Shown here in pieces: positions 1-8,112 of a stretch of DNA of 64,000 nt. The translations under genes were made by a program, and so were the position numbers. Source of the DNA: Thermoplasmata archaeon (GTDB taxonomy: Archaea > Thermoplasmatota > Thermoplasmata > RBG-16-68-12 > SOIM01); contig JAGLME010000018.1 of assembly GCA_023140195.1 (NCBI GenBank), positions 62,001-126,000 of the forward strand, given 5' to 3'. Positions within the stretch are counted from its first letter, which is position 1. Every line of letters begins with the position of its first letter. The notes under the pieces were generated by a model, which searched no databases, had not been told where the DNA came from, and saw nothing but the letters and a program-made list of their open reading frames with translations.

Positions 1-81
1 AGTGTCAGCGAGGTCAAGAGCGCATTGCGTGCCTGCAATGCCACCTCCAACAATCAGGACAGCGCCAACCTTGTCCTTCAT
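1..81 (-). CDS. HdrA-like FAD protein, N-terminal fragment (cut by window edge)
   Basis: An ATG at 81 opens a frame that runs off the left edge, giving 27 residues. They contain the FAD dinucleotide-binding motif GGGIAGTQCALDLAD, nearly the same as the start of the large HdrA-like protein upstream. A purine-rich stretch (ggggag) precedes the ATG. The start lies 20 bases beyond the stop of the MvhD-like gene on the same strand, so it is probably the third gene of a redox operon. In the HdrA family this motif binds the flavin used for electron bifurcation or transfer. Only the first motif is visible, so the full domain layout is unknown. Confidence 0.7.
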   Translation of the reverse strand, partial: MKDKVGAVLIVGGGIAGTQCALDLADT

Positions 82-101
82 CTCCCCGAAGGGTTCAGAC
101 G

Positions 102-1124
102 CTATTCAACCACCCCCGACAACAAACCTCTCACACATACTGAGAAGTGGCAGACATCGTTCCTTCTCCTCTCACAGTTGTAGCATCTCAACGTGAGCAA
201 CAGCTCTCTTACGATCCACTTCTTGGTGGCCTCGTCGACATCACCGAGGTTCTCTATGCTGTGCCGAATGCTTTCCTTCTGAACCTTCGCCCACAGTGGC
301 AGGGTTGATATCTCCTCTCCTTCTGCAATCTGGGAAATGTAAAGCGGGGAAGTCCCTTGGATTTCGGTCATGGCCATTAGGCCTCTATCCCTCAATGAAA
401 CAATGTGCTTCAGAACATCCATTTCAGGTATCTTGGTTCTGGTGGCGATTTCTTTCACTGGCAGAGCATCACTTTGGGCGGCTAGGAGAATTCGGCATCT
501 TGCATACTCATCCATTATCGCTCTGTTGATCAGATCTTGGATTTTCTCACTCGAGACAATCTCATTGAACGCATTTGGCTTCGTTTCCAGATAATGTTCC
601 TTGTTGATTAGCAGGCTGAGCCTGAAGTCATCCACTGCGCTGCGAGCGACGTAGAGACCCTCCATTATGTCTATGTCCGGACTGTCTCCCGCAACCGGGT
701 TAGGACCGAGCTCTGACAATGTATCAACGAAGTCACTGACGATCTCTGCAAAACGCTTCCCCTCTGATGCGGAGACCCATTCAAGTCTGAGTCTCTCCGG
801 CTCGAGGCCCGTCAGGGCAATGAGCTTCCTAAGGGTCTCTATCCTCCTGGCGGCATGGTTGTTGCCCTCCTGGTAATGGCATTCTCCGGGATGACAACCA
901 CACACCAGGACCCCGTCAGCCCCCCTCAAGAACCCCTCTACGAGAACTGCAGGATCTACGCTCCCGCTGCACATAACACGAATAATCCTCAAGTTGGGCG
1001 GATAGCGCAACCTTGAAACGCCCGCCAGGTCAGCTCCTGCGTATGAGCACCAGTTGCAGAGGAACCCGACGATCTTCGGATCGTACCCGTCTTCTTGTGT
1101 CTTCACGTCAACTTGTGCTTCCAA
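102..1124 (-). CDS. MvhD/HdrF-like iron-sulfur subunit with C-terminal extension
   Basis: This 340-residue protein begins with an MvhD-type domain. Residues about 17-90 contain CNWCSYAGAD, VMCSG and CGCHPGECHY, the cysteines that hold a [2Fe-2S] cluster in the family. MvhD normally passes electrons between a hydrogenase or formate dehydrogenase and HdrA and is about 140 residues. The extra 200 residues look helical and may include a winged-helix-like stretch, ending in a Cys group (CYNCERRRNDVC) that could bind metal. Translation starts at TTG 1124 behind GGAGGGA, two bases after the HdrA-like stop, so the two genes are coupled. A direct HdrA partner role is a safe inference; the electron donor is unknown. 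Confidence 0.85.
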   Translation of the reverse strand: MEAQVDVKTQEDGYDPKIVGFLCNWCSYAGADLAGVSRLRYPPNLRIIRVMCSGSVDPAVLVEGFLRGADGVLVCGCHPGECHYQEGNNHAARRIETLRKLIALTGLEPERLRLEWVSASEGKRFAEIVSDFVDTLSELGPNPVAGDSPDIDIMEGLYVARSAVDDFRLSLLINKEHYLETKPNAFNEIVSSEKIQDLINRAIMDEYARCRILLAAQSDALPVKEIATRTKIPEMDVLKHIVSLRDRGLMAMTEIQGTSPLYISQIAEGEEISTLPLWAKVQKESIRHSIENLGDVDEATKKWIVRELLLTLRCYNCERRRNDVCHFSVCVRGLLSGVVE

Positions 1125-1125
1125 C

Positions 1126-4119
1126 CTATCCCTCCTCTATCGCGGCAGTCACCTGAGCCACTATCTGGTCTCTCGAGAAGTGCTTCAAGGTTATTGCCCT
1201 TTCTGGACATCCTGCAGCACACGTGCCACAACCTTTGCAGAGAGGTTCCGAAACCTTGGACTTCTTCGTCTCAGGGTCCACTTCAATCGCCCCAAACGGA
1301 CATATGGCCTCACATGTCCTGCATCCAACACACAGATCCTCATTCACCCAGGATACTACGCCTTCGGACTCGATCTCATCCTTGGTCAACACGGTCAAAG
1401 CTCTCGCAGCAGCCGCCATTGCTTGAGTGATGTTCTCGTCCGTGAACTTCGCACCCTGTGCTAACCCACACAAGAAGATCCCATCCGTGGCGAAATCAAC
1501 AGGTCTGAGCTTTACATGGGCCTCAAGGAAGAACCCGTCCTTGCTCAGCGGAACTTTGAACAGCTCAGAGAGCTCCTCGTTGTCCGGATTGGGCCTGACA
1601 GCCGCATTCAGTACCACGCAGTCAGGTTTCATCAGCACCTCTTCATTCAGGAACCTGTCCTTCACCTCAACCTCAAGCGGATCGCCTTGCCTGACAATCG
1701 GGAGATTCTCATCGTCATATCGCACGAATATGACTCCTTTCTCGCTGGCCTCCTTGTAGCACAACTCCTTGAATCCGTACGTGCGGATGTCTTTGAAGAG
1801 GACATATACTGAGCATTCCGGACATTTCTCTTTGAGCTCAAGGGCGTTCTTCATGGACTCGGTGCAACAGATTCTGCTGCAATTGGTGAAGTCCTCTGTT
1901 CTGGAGCCAACGCATTGAATTATGACGACCTCTTCTGGATTGAAACCCTCGGTCGTGAGTTTCTGTTCTAGTTCTAGCTGTGTGATGACGTTTTGATGTT
2001 CGCCGTAAAGGTACTCCGTGGGCTTGTACTCCACAGCTCCAGTTGCCAGGATCACCACTCCATGGTCAATTTCGGTGCCGTCGGTAAGTCTGCTGTGGAA
2101 GTTGCCAATAAAGCCCTGAAAATCCTCCATCTCAGCATTGAGATGAATGTGGATGCTAGGTTCGTTCTGGCAGGCCTCTATCTTCTCTCTCAGGAAAGCC
2201 ACCGGGTCTTCGCCCCATATAGTGCTCGTTATCTTGCTCATATTGCCACCCAGTTGGTCCGCCTTCTCAACCAGGTGGACTTCGAAACCTTGCAGTGCGA
2301 TCTCAAGCGAGGCGGTCATTCCACTGACACCTCCGCCGACCACGAGGGCGGACTTCGTCACCGGGACGGTTATCCTCTCCAGCGGCTGGAACAGACCGAC
2401 CTTCGCAACCGCCATTCGAACGAGTCCTTTTGCTTTTGCAGTTGCTGCTTCTGGATTATCTGGATGCACCCACGAGCAGTGCTCCCTGATATTGGCCATT
2501 TCGAAGAGGTAGCGGTTCAGGCTCCCTTCTCGTATAGTCTCTTGGAACAACTTCTCATATGATCTCGGGCTGCATGAAGCCACAATCACCCTGTTCAGAC
2601 CGTGCTCAGCAATTGCATCCTTTATCTTCTTCTGAGTGTCAAGAGAACAGGTGTACAGGTTATCCTCGGAATGGATTACGTTCGGTAATCCCTTCGCATA
2701 TTCAGCAACATCGGGAACATCCACCACGCCCCCAATGTTCAAGCCGCAGTGGCAGACAAACACACCGATTCTAGGTTCTTCTCCTTCTATCTCTTTCTCA
2801 GGCGGAAGTTCCTTCTCAACTTCGGTTGACTGGACCCTTGTGGCAGACCTGCTTGACAACGAGGCTGCCCCGCTTGCTTGTGCCACTGTGTCAGGTATGT
2901 CCTTCGGAGCCTCGAACATCCCGCATACCGATATTCCGGGGACACTGGTCTCTACGGGGGTGAATAGACTTGTCTTGCAGAAACCAAACTCGTTAAGTGA
3001 TATGCCCAGGATCTTTGCGAGCTCCTCTATGTTATCCATCGGTTCTAGGCCGACAGACAGCACGACTAGGTCGAACAACTCCTCCATTATCTCTCCCTCC
3101 TTTGAGTAATGGATGACCAGATCGTCTCCCTGAAGAGTTTCCTCAACCACTGCGATTCGATTGTTGCGTACAATCCTCACTCCGTACTCTTCCTCTGCAC
3201 GGATGCGATAGTCCTCGAACTCCTTGCCGTATGCCCGCATGTCCATGCAGAAGATGCAGGATTCTATCTCATCATGATGTTCGTGGGCATCTATTGCCTC
3301 CTTCAAGGCGTACATGCAGCAAACCGAAGAACAGTATGTGTGACCGTACACCTCGTTCCTTGACCCCACACACTGTATGAATGCGATTTTCTCCGGCTGC
3401 TCCCCGTCGGATGGACGCTGAATCTCACCCATCGTTGGACCAGAAGCGCTCAGCATTCGTTCCAACTCCAGGCTTGTGATGACGTTGGGAAGGACCCCAT
3501 ATCCGTACTGAGGCATGATGCTCGGATCGAACGGTTTTGCACCGAACGCAACTAGGATGGACCCCACGTTGAGAGTTGTTTCTTCTTCCTTCTGTTCAAA
3601 ATCGATTGCCTTTGCTTCGCAGAATTTCTCACATACCTTGCACTTGCCAGTTCGGAAGTACGTACAGTTTTCCTTGTCAATCACGAAAGTCATGGGGATG
3701 GCTTGGGGGAATTTCCTGAAGATGGCTTTCCTTTCGGACTGCCCCATTTCGAATTCATTTGGAACCTCTTGAGGACACTTCTCCGCACAGATTCCACAGC
3801 CAACACACAATTCCTCGTTCACGTACCTGGGATGCCTGAGAACCTTGACCTGGAAGTTGCCCTTCTCACCTTCCACGGCAAGCAGTTCGGAATTCGTCAT
3901 CAGCTGGATGTTCGGATGTCTTCCGGCTTCGACGAGTTTCGGAGAGAGAATGCACATTGCGCAGTCATTTGTAGGAAAAGTCTTGTCAAGCTGGGACATC
4001 CTTCCGCCGAGCGCGGAATCTCTCTCGAGAATGGTGACAGGAACGCCTGAATCTGCAAGATCCAGAGCCGCTTGAATGCCGGCTATGCCGCCTCCTATCA
4101 CCAAGACGCCCTTGTCCAT
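1126..4119 (-). CDS. Double-length HdrA-like flavin/iron-sulfur protein
   Basis: This 997-residue cytosolic redox protein is a fusion of two HdrA-type modules. The N-terminal half has the FAD motif GGGIAGIQAALDLADSG, the family signature LDKTFPTNDCAMCILSPKL and an inserted ferredoxin domain (CVGCGICAEKCP). The C-terminal half opens with the usual HdrA start (VFVCHCGLNIGG), has a second FAD motif (GGGVSGMTASLEIALQG) and ends with two [4Fe-4S] motifs, CVGCRTCEAICP and CKGCGTCAAGCP. Canonical methanogen HdrA is about 650 residues with one FAD domain. ATG 4119 is chosen because GGAGGT sits eight bases upstream; a TTG at 4128 would abut that site. It heads an operon with the MvhD-like gene and another HdrA-like gene. 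Electron bifurcation or confurcation is inferred. Confidence 0.9.
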   Translation of the reverse strand: MDKGVLVIGGGIAGIQAALDLADSGVPVTILERDSALGGRMSQLDKTFPTNDCAMCILSPKLVEAGRHPNIQLMTNSELLAVEGEKGNFQVKVLRHPRYVNEELCVGCGICAEKCPQEVPNEFEMGQSERKAIFRKFPQAIPMTFVIDKENCTYFRTGKCKVCEKFCEAKAIDFEQKEEETTLNVGSILVAFGAKPFDPSIMPQYGYGVLPNVITSLELERMLSASGPTMGEIQRPSDGEQPEKIAFIQCVGSRNEVYGHTYCSSVCCMYALKEAIDAHEHHDEIESCIFCMDMRAYGKEFEDYRIRAEEEYGVRIVRNNRIAVVEETLQGDDLVIHYSKEGEIMEELFDLVVLSVGLEPMDNIEELAKILGISLNEFGFCKTSLFTPVETSVPGISVCGMFEAPKDIPDTVAQASGAASLSSRSATRVQSTEVEKELPPEKEIEGEEPRIGVFVCHCGLNIGGVVDVPDVAEYAKGLPNVIHSEDNLYTCSLDTQKKIKDAIAEHGLNRVIVASCSPRSYEKLFQETIREGSLNRYLFEMANIREHCSWVHPDNPEAATAKAKGLVRMAVAKVGLFQPLERITVPVTKSALVVGGGVSGMTASLEIALQGFEVHLVEKADQLGGNMSKITSTIWGEDPVAFLREKIEACQNEPSIHIHLNAEMEDFQGFIGNFHSRLTDGTEIDHGVVILATGAVEYKPTEYLYGEHQNVITQLELEQKLTTEGFNPEEVVIIQCVGSRTEDFTNCSRICCTESMKNALELKEKCPECSVYVLFKDIRTYGFKELCYKEASEKGVIFVRYDDENLPIVRQGDPLEVEVKDRFLNEEVLMKPDCVVLNAAVRPNPDNEELSELFKVPLSKDGFFLEAHVKLRPVDFATDGIFLCGLAQGAKFTDENITQAMAAAARALTVLTKDEIESEGVVSWVNEDLCVGCRTCEAICPFGAIEVDPETKKSKVSEPLCKGCGTCAAGCPERAITLKHFSRDQIVAQVTAAIEEG

Positions 4120-4190
4120 CGGATCCAACCTCCAAGCGTGGAATCTACCGAATCCCAGCCGTATCTGTATCCTCTAGTTGGACAATGTGG

Positions 4191-4201
4191 AATAAATATT
4201 T
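4191..4201 (-). promoter_or_regulatory. TATA box of the HdrA operon
   Basis: Read on the minus strand this is AAATATTTATT, a strong archaeal TATA-like element about 70 bases before the HdrA-like start. It implies an untranslated leader of roughly 45 bases carrying the GGAGGT site. Confidence 0.55.
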
Positions 4202-4276
4202 ATCTGTTTGCCGGTTACTTTTTCGTGACACTTATGAACGGAAACGTCTGTTTATCGACGTATAGACGCTTCTCAT

Positions 4277-4291
4277 CGACATTTAGTGTCG
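4277..4291. promoter_or_regulatory. Perfect inverted repeat upstream of HdrA operon (candidate operator)
   Basis: CGACA-TTTAG-TGTCG is a perfect five-base-arm inverted repeat in the 260-base divergent region between the HdrA operon and the small Cys-rich ORF. It lies upstream of the HdrA TATA box. Regulator binding is a guess from position and symmetry only. Confidence 0.3.
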
Positions 4292-4379
4292 TGATATTGA
4301 CATAATCAGTTGCGATAATGACTTTTTCAGCGAAACCCTTAAATCCAAGGTGTGTGACCAGTTCATACTGAGGAAAGAA

Positions 4380-4469
4380 ATGCCTGACGACGCCACTGAA
4401 GAGTCATCCCCGAATACCTGTCAGGGATGTGCCGTTTGTTCCGGGTCTGCCTGCCCAATAAGCGGTTAG
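4380..4469 (+). CDS. Tiny Cys-rich peptide (29 aa), unrecognised
   Basis: An ATG at 4380 opens a 29-residue frame preceded by GAGGAAAG, a fair Shine-Dalgarno site, and by a possible TATA-like stretch (cccttaaatcc) about 40 bases upstream. The first half is acidic (MPDDATEESS). The second half is TCQGCAVCSGSACPISG, four cysteines spaced C-x2-C-x2-C-x4-C followed by Pro, close to a [4Fe-4S] ferredoxin motif or a small zinc knuckle. It converges on the NadA-like/radical SAM operon, whose last stop is only 55 bases away. Candidate roles are metal binding or a peptide substrate of the radical SAM/SPASM enzyme. Both are speculative. Confidence 0.5.
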   Translation: MPDDATEESSPNTCQGCAVCSGSACPISG

Positions 4470-4523
4470 GTCTGCCTCCCTTTTCGAGTCATTATTGTGT
4501 GAGTTTGACGTCTCAGTGACAAA

Positions 4524-5603
4524 TCATAACAAGGTTCTGAGAGCTTTTCTGGCACCCTTCGAGATCTCTTTCGATACGCTCAACCTCACTGCGGGTATCC
4601 GGATCCTTCCTCCGCCGGCATCTTCGACACAACCGTCCTCATGGATCTCCACTTCGTAGTATGGCTCATGGCACTGGGTGTACACAATATCGGCAACCGG
4701 GCCGCCCGCTTCCAGCATCTCCCTTGCCCTTACAACCTTCTGAGGGGTTGTGTAGGACATGTTCGGACATCTCATGTTGATGGAGTAGACGTCGAGGTCC
4801 GTCTCCCTCTTCAGCCTGTCCACGACGCCTTCCACTGTTCCCACCAACCAGACCTTCTTGTCGGACTCCTTGGGGGTTCTCACGAGACCACCAGTTCCAC
4901 CGAAATAGGCACCCTTCTCGAATCCGAACTCGCGCATGGGGGTCTCAACCTCTGCATGCATCTCAAGTCCAAGATCCTCTCCATGGAGTTTCTCCAGCTC
5001 ATCGTACATCTCAAAGAAGAGCTCATCCGGGATATTGACATGACTGGGGCAGAATACGCTGTCCGCTGGGACTGAGATTATTTCGAAATCAGGATATTCG
5101 GGCTTAAGTACGTCCCTCATCCAATTGTTGACGTTCACGTCACCTATGAAGGCCACCCTACCCTTGCCACCTTTCTCTTCTGCAATCCTCCTGGCGACAT
5201 TGAGGCCAACTGTGCCGTTGTAGACCCCATCGCATTCAGCCTTGATGGATGAAGGTGTGTTGATGTAAGCCAAGACCATGTCTGGATTGAGATTCCTTGC
5301 TTCCTCGACATGTCCCAGCGTGAGGATTTCCGTGTCCCTCTGCTTCTTGATCATGGGGCAGCGGGGCTTGTCGATGACACCATCCTTGACAGTTATCTCA
5401 GGAATGAAGACCTCAGCTTGGCCTTCGGATATGTTGTACAGGTCCTCAGCCATGTAAATGACACCGCAGAAGAGCACCCTCTTGCCTTTGTAATGATGAC
5501 CGTTCCTGACTATGGCTGTCGTTCCGTAAACGAAATCCGATATCTCCTGTGTTGGACCATCTTGGTAGTTGTGAGAGATTACAGTGATCGGCTCCACCAT
5601 CAT
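4524..5603 (-). CDS. Divergent quinolinate synthase (NadA)-family protein
   Basis: This 359-residue protein keeps the order of NadA motifs. HNYQ is at residue 11, GVIYMAEDL near 47, RCPM with Cys82, YINTPSSIKAECDG near 113, VFCPSH with Cys185, FGGTGGL near 234 and RCPNM with Cys279. In NadA the three cysteines hold the [4Fe-4S] cluster that condenses iminoaspartate with dihydroxyacetone phosphate to quinolinate. Here the sequence between the motifs is unusual and the protein is somewhat longer than the roughly 300-residue norm. It overlaps the preceding gene by four bases and sits in an operon with a radical SAM enzyme, and no nadB or nadC is nearby. Either a diverged NadA or a related dehydratase/condensing enzyme in another pathway is possible. 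Confidence 0.7.
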   Translation of the reverse strand: MMVEPITVISHNYQDGPTQEISDFVYGTTAIVRNGHHYKGKRVLFCGVIYMAEDLYNISEGQAEVFIPEITVKDGVIDKPRCPMIKKQRDTEILTLGHVEEARNLNPDMVLAYINTPSSIKAECDGVYNGTVGLNVARRIAEEKGGKGRVAFIGDVNVNNWMRDVLKPEYPDFEIISVPADSVFCPSHVNIPDELFFEMYDELEKLHGEDLGLEMHAEVETPMREFGFEKGAYFGGTGGLVRTPKESDKKVWLVGTVEGVVDRLKRETDLDVYSINMRCPNMSYTTPQKVVRAREMLEAGGPVADIVYTQCHEPYYEVEIHEDGCVEDAGGGRIRIPAVRLSVSKEISKGARKALRTLL

Positions 5604-6451
5604 TTCTCACCCAAGAGGTACTTCATCGCTCCGACAACGTCAGAGATCTTGGCTCCCCACGGCACCATCGCCAGCTTGCCGTCCTTCGTGAAACCGGTGG
5701 TCTGGAGCTCACAGCACTTCACCAACGTCGGGAGGTTGGATTTCCTAACCAGGTTCCTGGGACAAATGTCGATGAAAGGCAGATTTTTTCCGTAGAGGTG
5801 CCTGGCCACACGCTTCGTGAGGTCGCATCCCACAATGGTGGCATCCTTGATACTGGGGTTCCGGTCTATGTACAGGCTCTTCTTATTCGGTATCTTAAGA
5901 CCACCAGCTTCACAGGCGAAGACTATCTCCTTGGTCTTGACCTTCTTGGCCAACTCCCGTATGTCGATTATTTCCTCGACTATCCTGATGGGCGTCTCGA
6001 TCTCCTCTGTCCTCAAAGCCATCTTGGCCAGCGTTGTCAACTTGGGAGGAAAGGGAGGAGCAACCTCCACGATTCTGATCTCCTTGAACCTGAGTTTGTG
6101 AACGAAGGATATGTGTTCGAACAGACCCTTGACGATGACCGTTTCCTTCTTGGACCTTGATGCTCTCTCTGCCAGCAACGGTTTGCTAAGAACATCCACC
6201 TCTGGATCCTCAATGAATGCGGTGTCCTTGGGCAATGAGATGATCTTCACCGATGTTATGTCATTGAACAACGTTCTTCGATTCGTCTTCTTCAGTTCTA
6301 TGACCGCATACTGTTTCCCTTTGTTCAGCGCGACATACTTGGTCCTGGTGTAGGCCTCCTTGCCCTTCAGTTCCTTCTTGATTGTCTTGGCATCCAGCCT
6401 GAACTCCACCCTCCATAAGGACACTTCTCTGCAATGCTCCGGGATTATCAT
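5600..6451 (-). CDS. Conserved-looking protein of unknown function between radical SAM and NadA-like genes
   Basis: I do not recognise this 283-residue soluble protein. It is rich in Lys, Ile and Val. The C-terminal third has a Cys-bearing segment (DICPRNLVRK and VKCCELQTTG) and a Gly-rich motif FACEAGGLKIP. Its start overlaps the upstream radical SAM gene by four bases (ATGA), and its stop overlaps the NadA-like start by four bases, so the three proteins are made together and probably act in one pathway. The paired cysteines might carry a cluster or a substrate, but nothing in the sequence proves it. Confidence 0.75.
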   Translation of the reverse strand: MIIPEHCREVSLWRVEFRLDAKTIKKELKGKEAYTRTKYVALNKGKQYAVIELKKTNRRTLFNDITSVKIISLPKDTAFIEDPEVDVLSKPLLAERASRSKKETVIVKGLFEHISFVHKLRFKEIRIVEVAPPFPPKLTTLAKMALRTEEIETPIRIVEEIIDIRELAKKVKTKEIVFACEAGGLKIPNKKSLYIDRNPSIKDATIVGCDLTKRVARHLYGKNLPFIDICPRNLVRKSNLPTLVKCCELQTTGFTKDGKLAMVPWGAKISDVVGAMKYLLGEK

Positions 6452-7464
6452 TCACGCACCAGGGGGCATAGTGGATCTGTGGCGCATAGGTCGCCAGTGT
6501 TCTCAAATGCCGACGCGCGGCATCCTCCACCGCAGTAGACAAGGTACTTGCAGTTCATACAAGTATCGGATAGGCGGTCGATTGATCTCATCTTGTCCAG
6601 GAACTCATGGTCGTTCCAGATCTCCGCGAACTTCTTCTCCCTCAGGTTGCCAAGCTTGATGGAGAAATACCCGCAGGGTTTCACCCATCCGTCCGGAGTT
6701 ATGGCACAAAGTTGCTTTCCACATACACACCGCGATCCCACAAAGGTCTTCTCCGCGACGTTAGTGGGCGGGTCCTTGTCCAGGAAATGAAAGCTGGGGG
6801 TGATCAGCTGGAATGGAAATGGCAGTTCCTTCCTCTTACTCTCGATGTTGTGGAACGCCTCTCTCATTGCTTCAGGTGATAGGATGTACTTCTCGTTCTC
6901 GCTCCCTCTTCCGACACTGACGAAAGGTCTCACCCTGAAGGCATCGATGCCCACCTCGGAGAGCAGATCGATTATTCCTGGGACCTCCTTGTGGTTCTGC
7001 TCTGTGATTGTCAGTCTCACGGCGGTCTTGATACCCACGCTCTTGGTCGCTTTGATCGCCCTTATTGCCCTTTCGAACGCGCCGTCCATACCTCTAAAAG
7101 AATCATGGGTCTTCTCGATCCCGTCTATGCTGACCTGCACTTCCGAGGCGCCTCTTTCCTTCAGTTGCGAGGCAAGTTCCTCGTTCAAGAGAAGGCCGTT
7201 TGTGAAAACCCTGTACCTGATCCCGTGCGAGTTCAGGAATTCACCCAGATCCAGAACGAAATCCTTTCTGGTGAGCGGCTCTCCACCCGTCATCGTGAGG
7301 AGCTTCATTCCGTTCTCTCTCAGATCCAACATGATGTCCTTCGCTTCATCAATCGTCAGTTCATTGGGAAGTGGCTGCCGAGCCTTTGCAAAACAATGGG
7401 GGCAAGTAAGATTGCAGGCCAGTGTTACCTGGTAGCGAACATCACGGATTGACCACATTTCCAT
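6448..7464 (-). CDS. Radical SAM protein with SPASM-type C-terminus
   Basis: This 338-residue protein has the radical SAM cluster motif CNLTCPHC (Cys17, Cys21, Cys24), the TMTGGEPL glycine motif near residue 58 and conserved barrel strands. The C-terminal domain has multiple cysteines (CVCGKQLC, CGYF, CMNCKYLVYCGGGC), the SPASM pattern that binds auxiliary [4Fe-4S] clusters in peptide- and cofactor-modifying enzymes such as PqqE, AnSME and heme-maturation AhbC/AhbD. It leads the three-gene operon, with a TATA box about 20-28 bases before the ATG, so the message is probably leaderless. The substrate is unknown; a peptide or tetrapyrrole side chain would fit the family. Confidence 0.88.
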   Translation of the reverse strand: MEMWSIRDVRYQVTLACNLTCPHCFAKARQPLPNELTIDEAKDIMLDLRENGMKLLTMTGGEPLTRKDFVLDLGEFLNSHGIRYRVFTNGLLLNEELASQLKERGASEVQVSIDGIEKTHDSFRGMDGAFERAIRAIKATKSVGIKTAVRLTITEQNHKEVPGIIDLLSEVGIDAFRVRPFVSVGRGSENEKYILSPEAMREAFHNIESKRKELPFPFQLITPSFHFLDKDPPTNVAEKTFVGSRCVCGKQLCAITPDGWVKPCGYFSIKLGNLREKKFAEIWNDHEFLDKMRSIDRLSDTCMNCKYLVYCGGGCRASAFENTGDLCATDPLCPLVRE

Positions 7465-7483
7465 TTAATGAAGATTGGTCTGA

Positions 7484-7492
7484 TTATAAAAG
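7484..7492 (-). promoter_or_regulatory. TATA box of the radical SAM operon
   Basis: On the minus strand the sequence reads TTTTATAATC, ending about 20 bases before ATG 7464. This spacing fits transcription starting at or just before the ATG, with a leaderless message. Confidence 0.6.
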
Positions 7493-7556
7493 AATTCGGA
7501 TAGGGTACTTCCAGATGAACGATTCCAGAACCCACTGAACGAAACATATCTCAGGG

Positions 7557-8063
7557 CTACTTGCCCCAGGGACAGTTCTTCTTGTTCGGACAATCCCTGC
7601 ATTCGAAGTGCCTGTGGTACAATGGAAGTATGATGTATCCAACCACAATGAACGATATCAGAAGCCCAAGATGGTAGTAGTTGAAATCGGTGAAGATCAA
7701 AACAAGGGCTCCCACGACCGGGACCACCCATACAAGCGACAGGAACGGTATGAACCTGTTGAACATTCTCCTGAACTGACTGACGTCACCTTTCTTGAAC
7801 AGCTTCGCCGCCACCCTACCGTACCCTGAAGGACAGTGGATGCTGTCATACGTGGGGCAATAGATGCAGACGAACCTCATGAACAGGACCAGTTGCACAA
7901 CGACGAAGGCGATGTACAATACACCAAACAGTATCCCCAGATGGAACATGATCAGCGTGCCCAGGATGTAGGTCAGCATGCTGGGAACGTTCGCAATTAC
8001 GATTTCATCCACCGACCACTTCCGTGGCTTTCCTCTCTTCGAAAGGTCAAGTGATTGTTCCAT
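7557..8063 (-). CDS. Small integral membrane protein with paired Cys motifs
   Basis: This 168-residue protein has about four hydrophobic segments. After the second there is a Cys cluster, CIYCPTYDSIHCPSGYG, and at the C-terminus another, ECRDCPNKKNCPWGK, so the two Cys-rich loops may face the same side of the membrane and bind a metal or cluster. I do not recognise the family. ATG 8063 is preferred over an upstream ATG at 8168 because GGAG lies five bases before it, a TATA-like element is about 35 bases upstream, and the longer form would overlap the preceding gene by 56 bases. It lies just upstream of the radical SAM operon, but that operon has its own promoter. Confidence 0.7.
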   Translation of the reverse strand: MEQSLDLSKRGKPRKWSVDEIVIANVPSMLTYILGTLIMFHLGILFGVLYIAFVVVQLVLFMRFVCIYCPTYDSIHCPSGYGRVAAKLFKKGDVSQFRRMFNRFIPFLSLVWVVPVVGALVLIFTDFNYYHLGLLISFIVVGYIILPLYHRHFECRDCPNKKNCPWGK

Positions 8064-8112
8064 GACAACTCCAGAAAAGACTTCAGACTTCTCATTTATT
8101 CTTTTCGACAGG

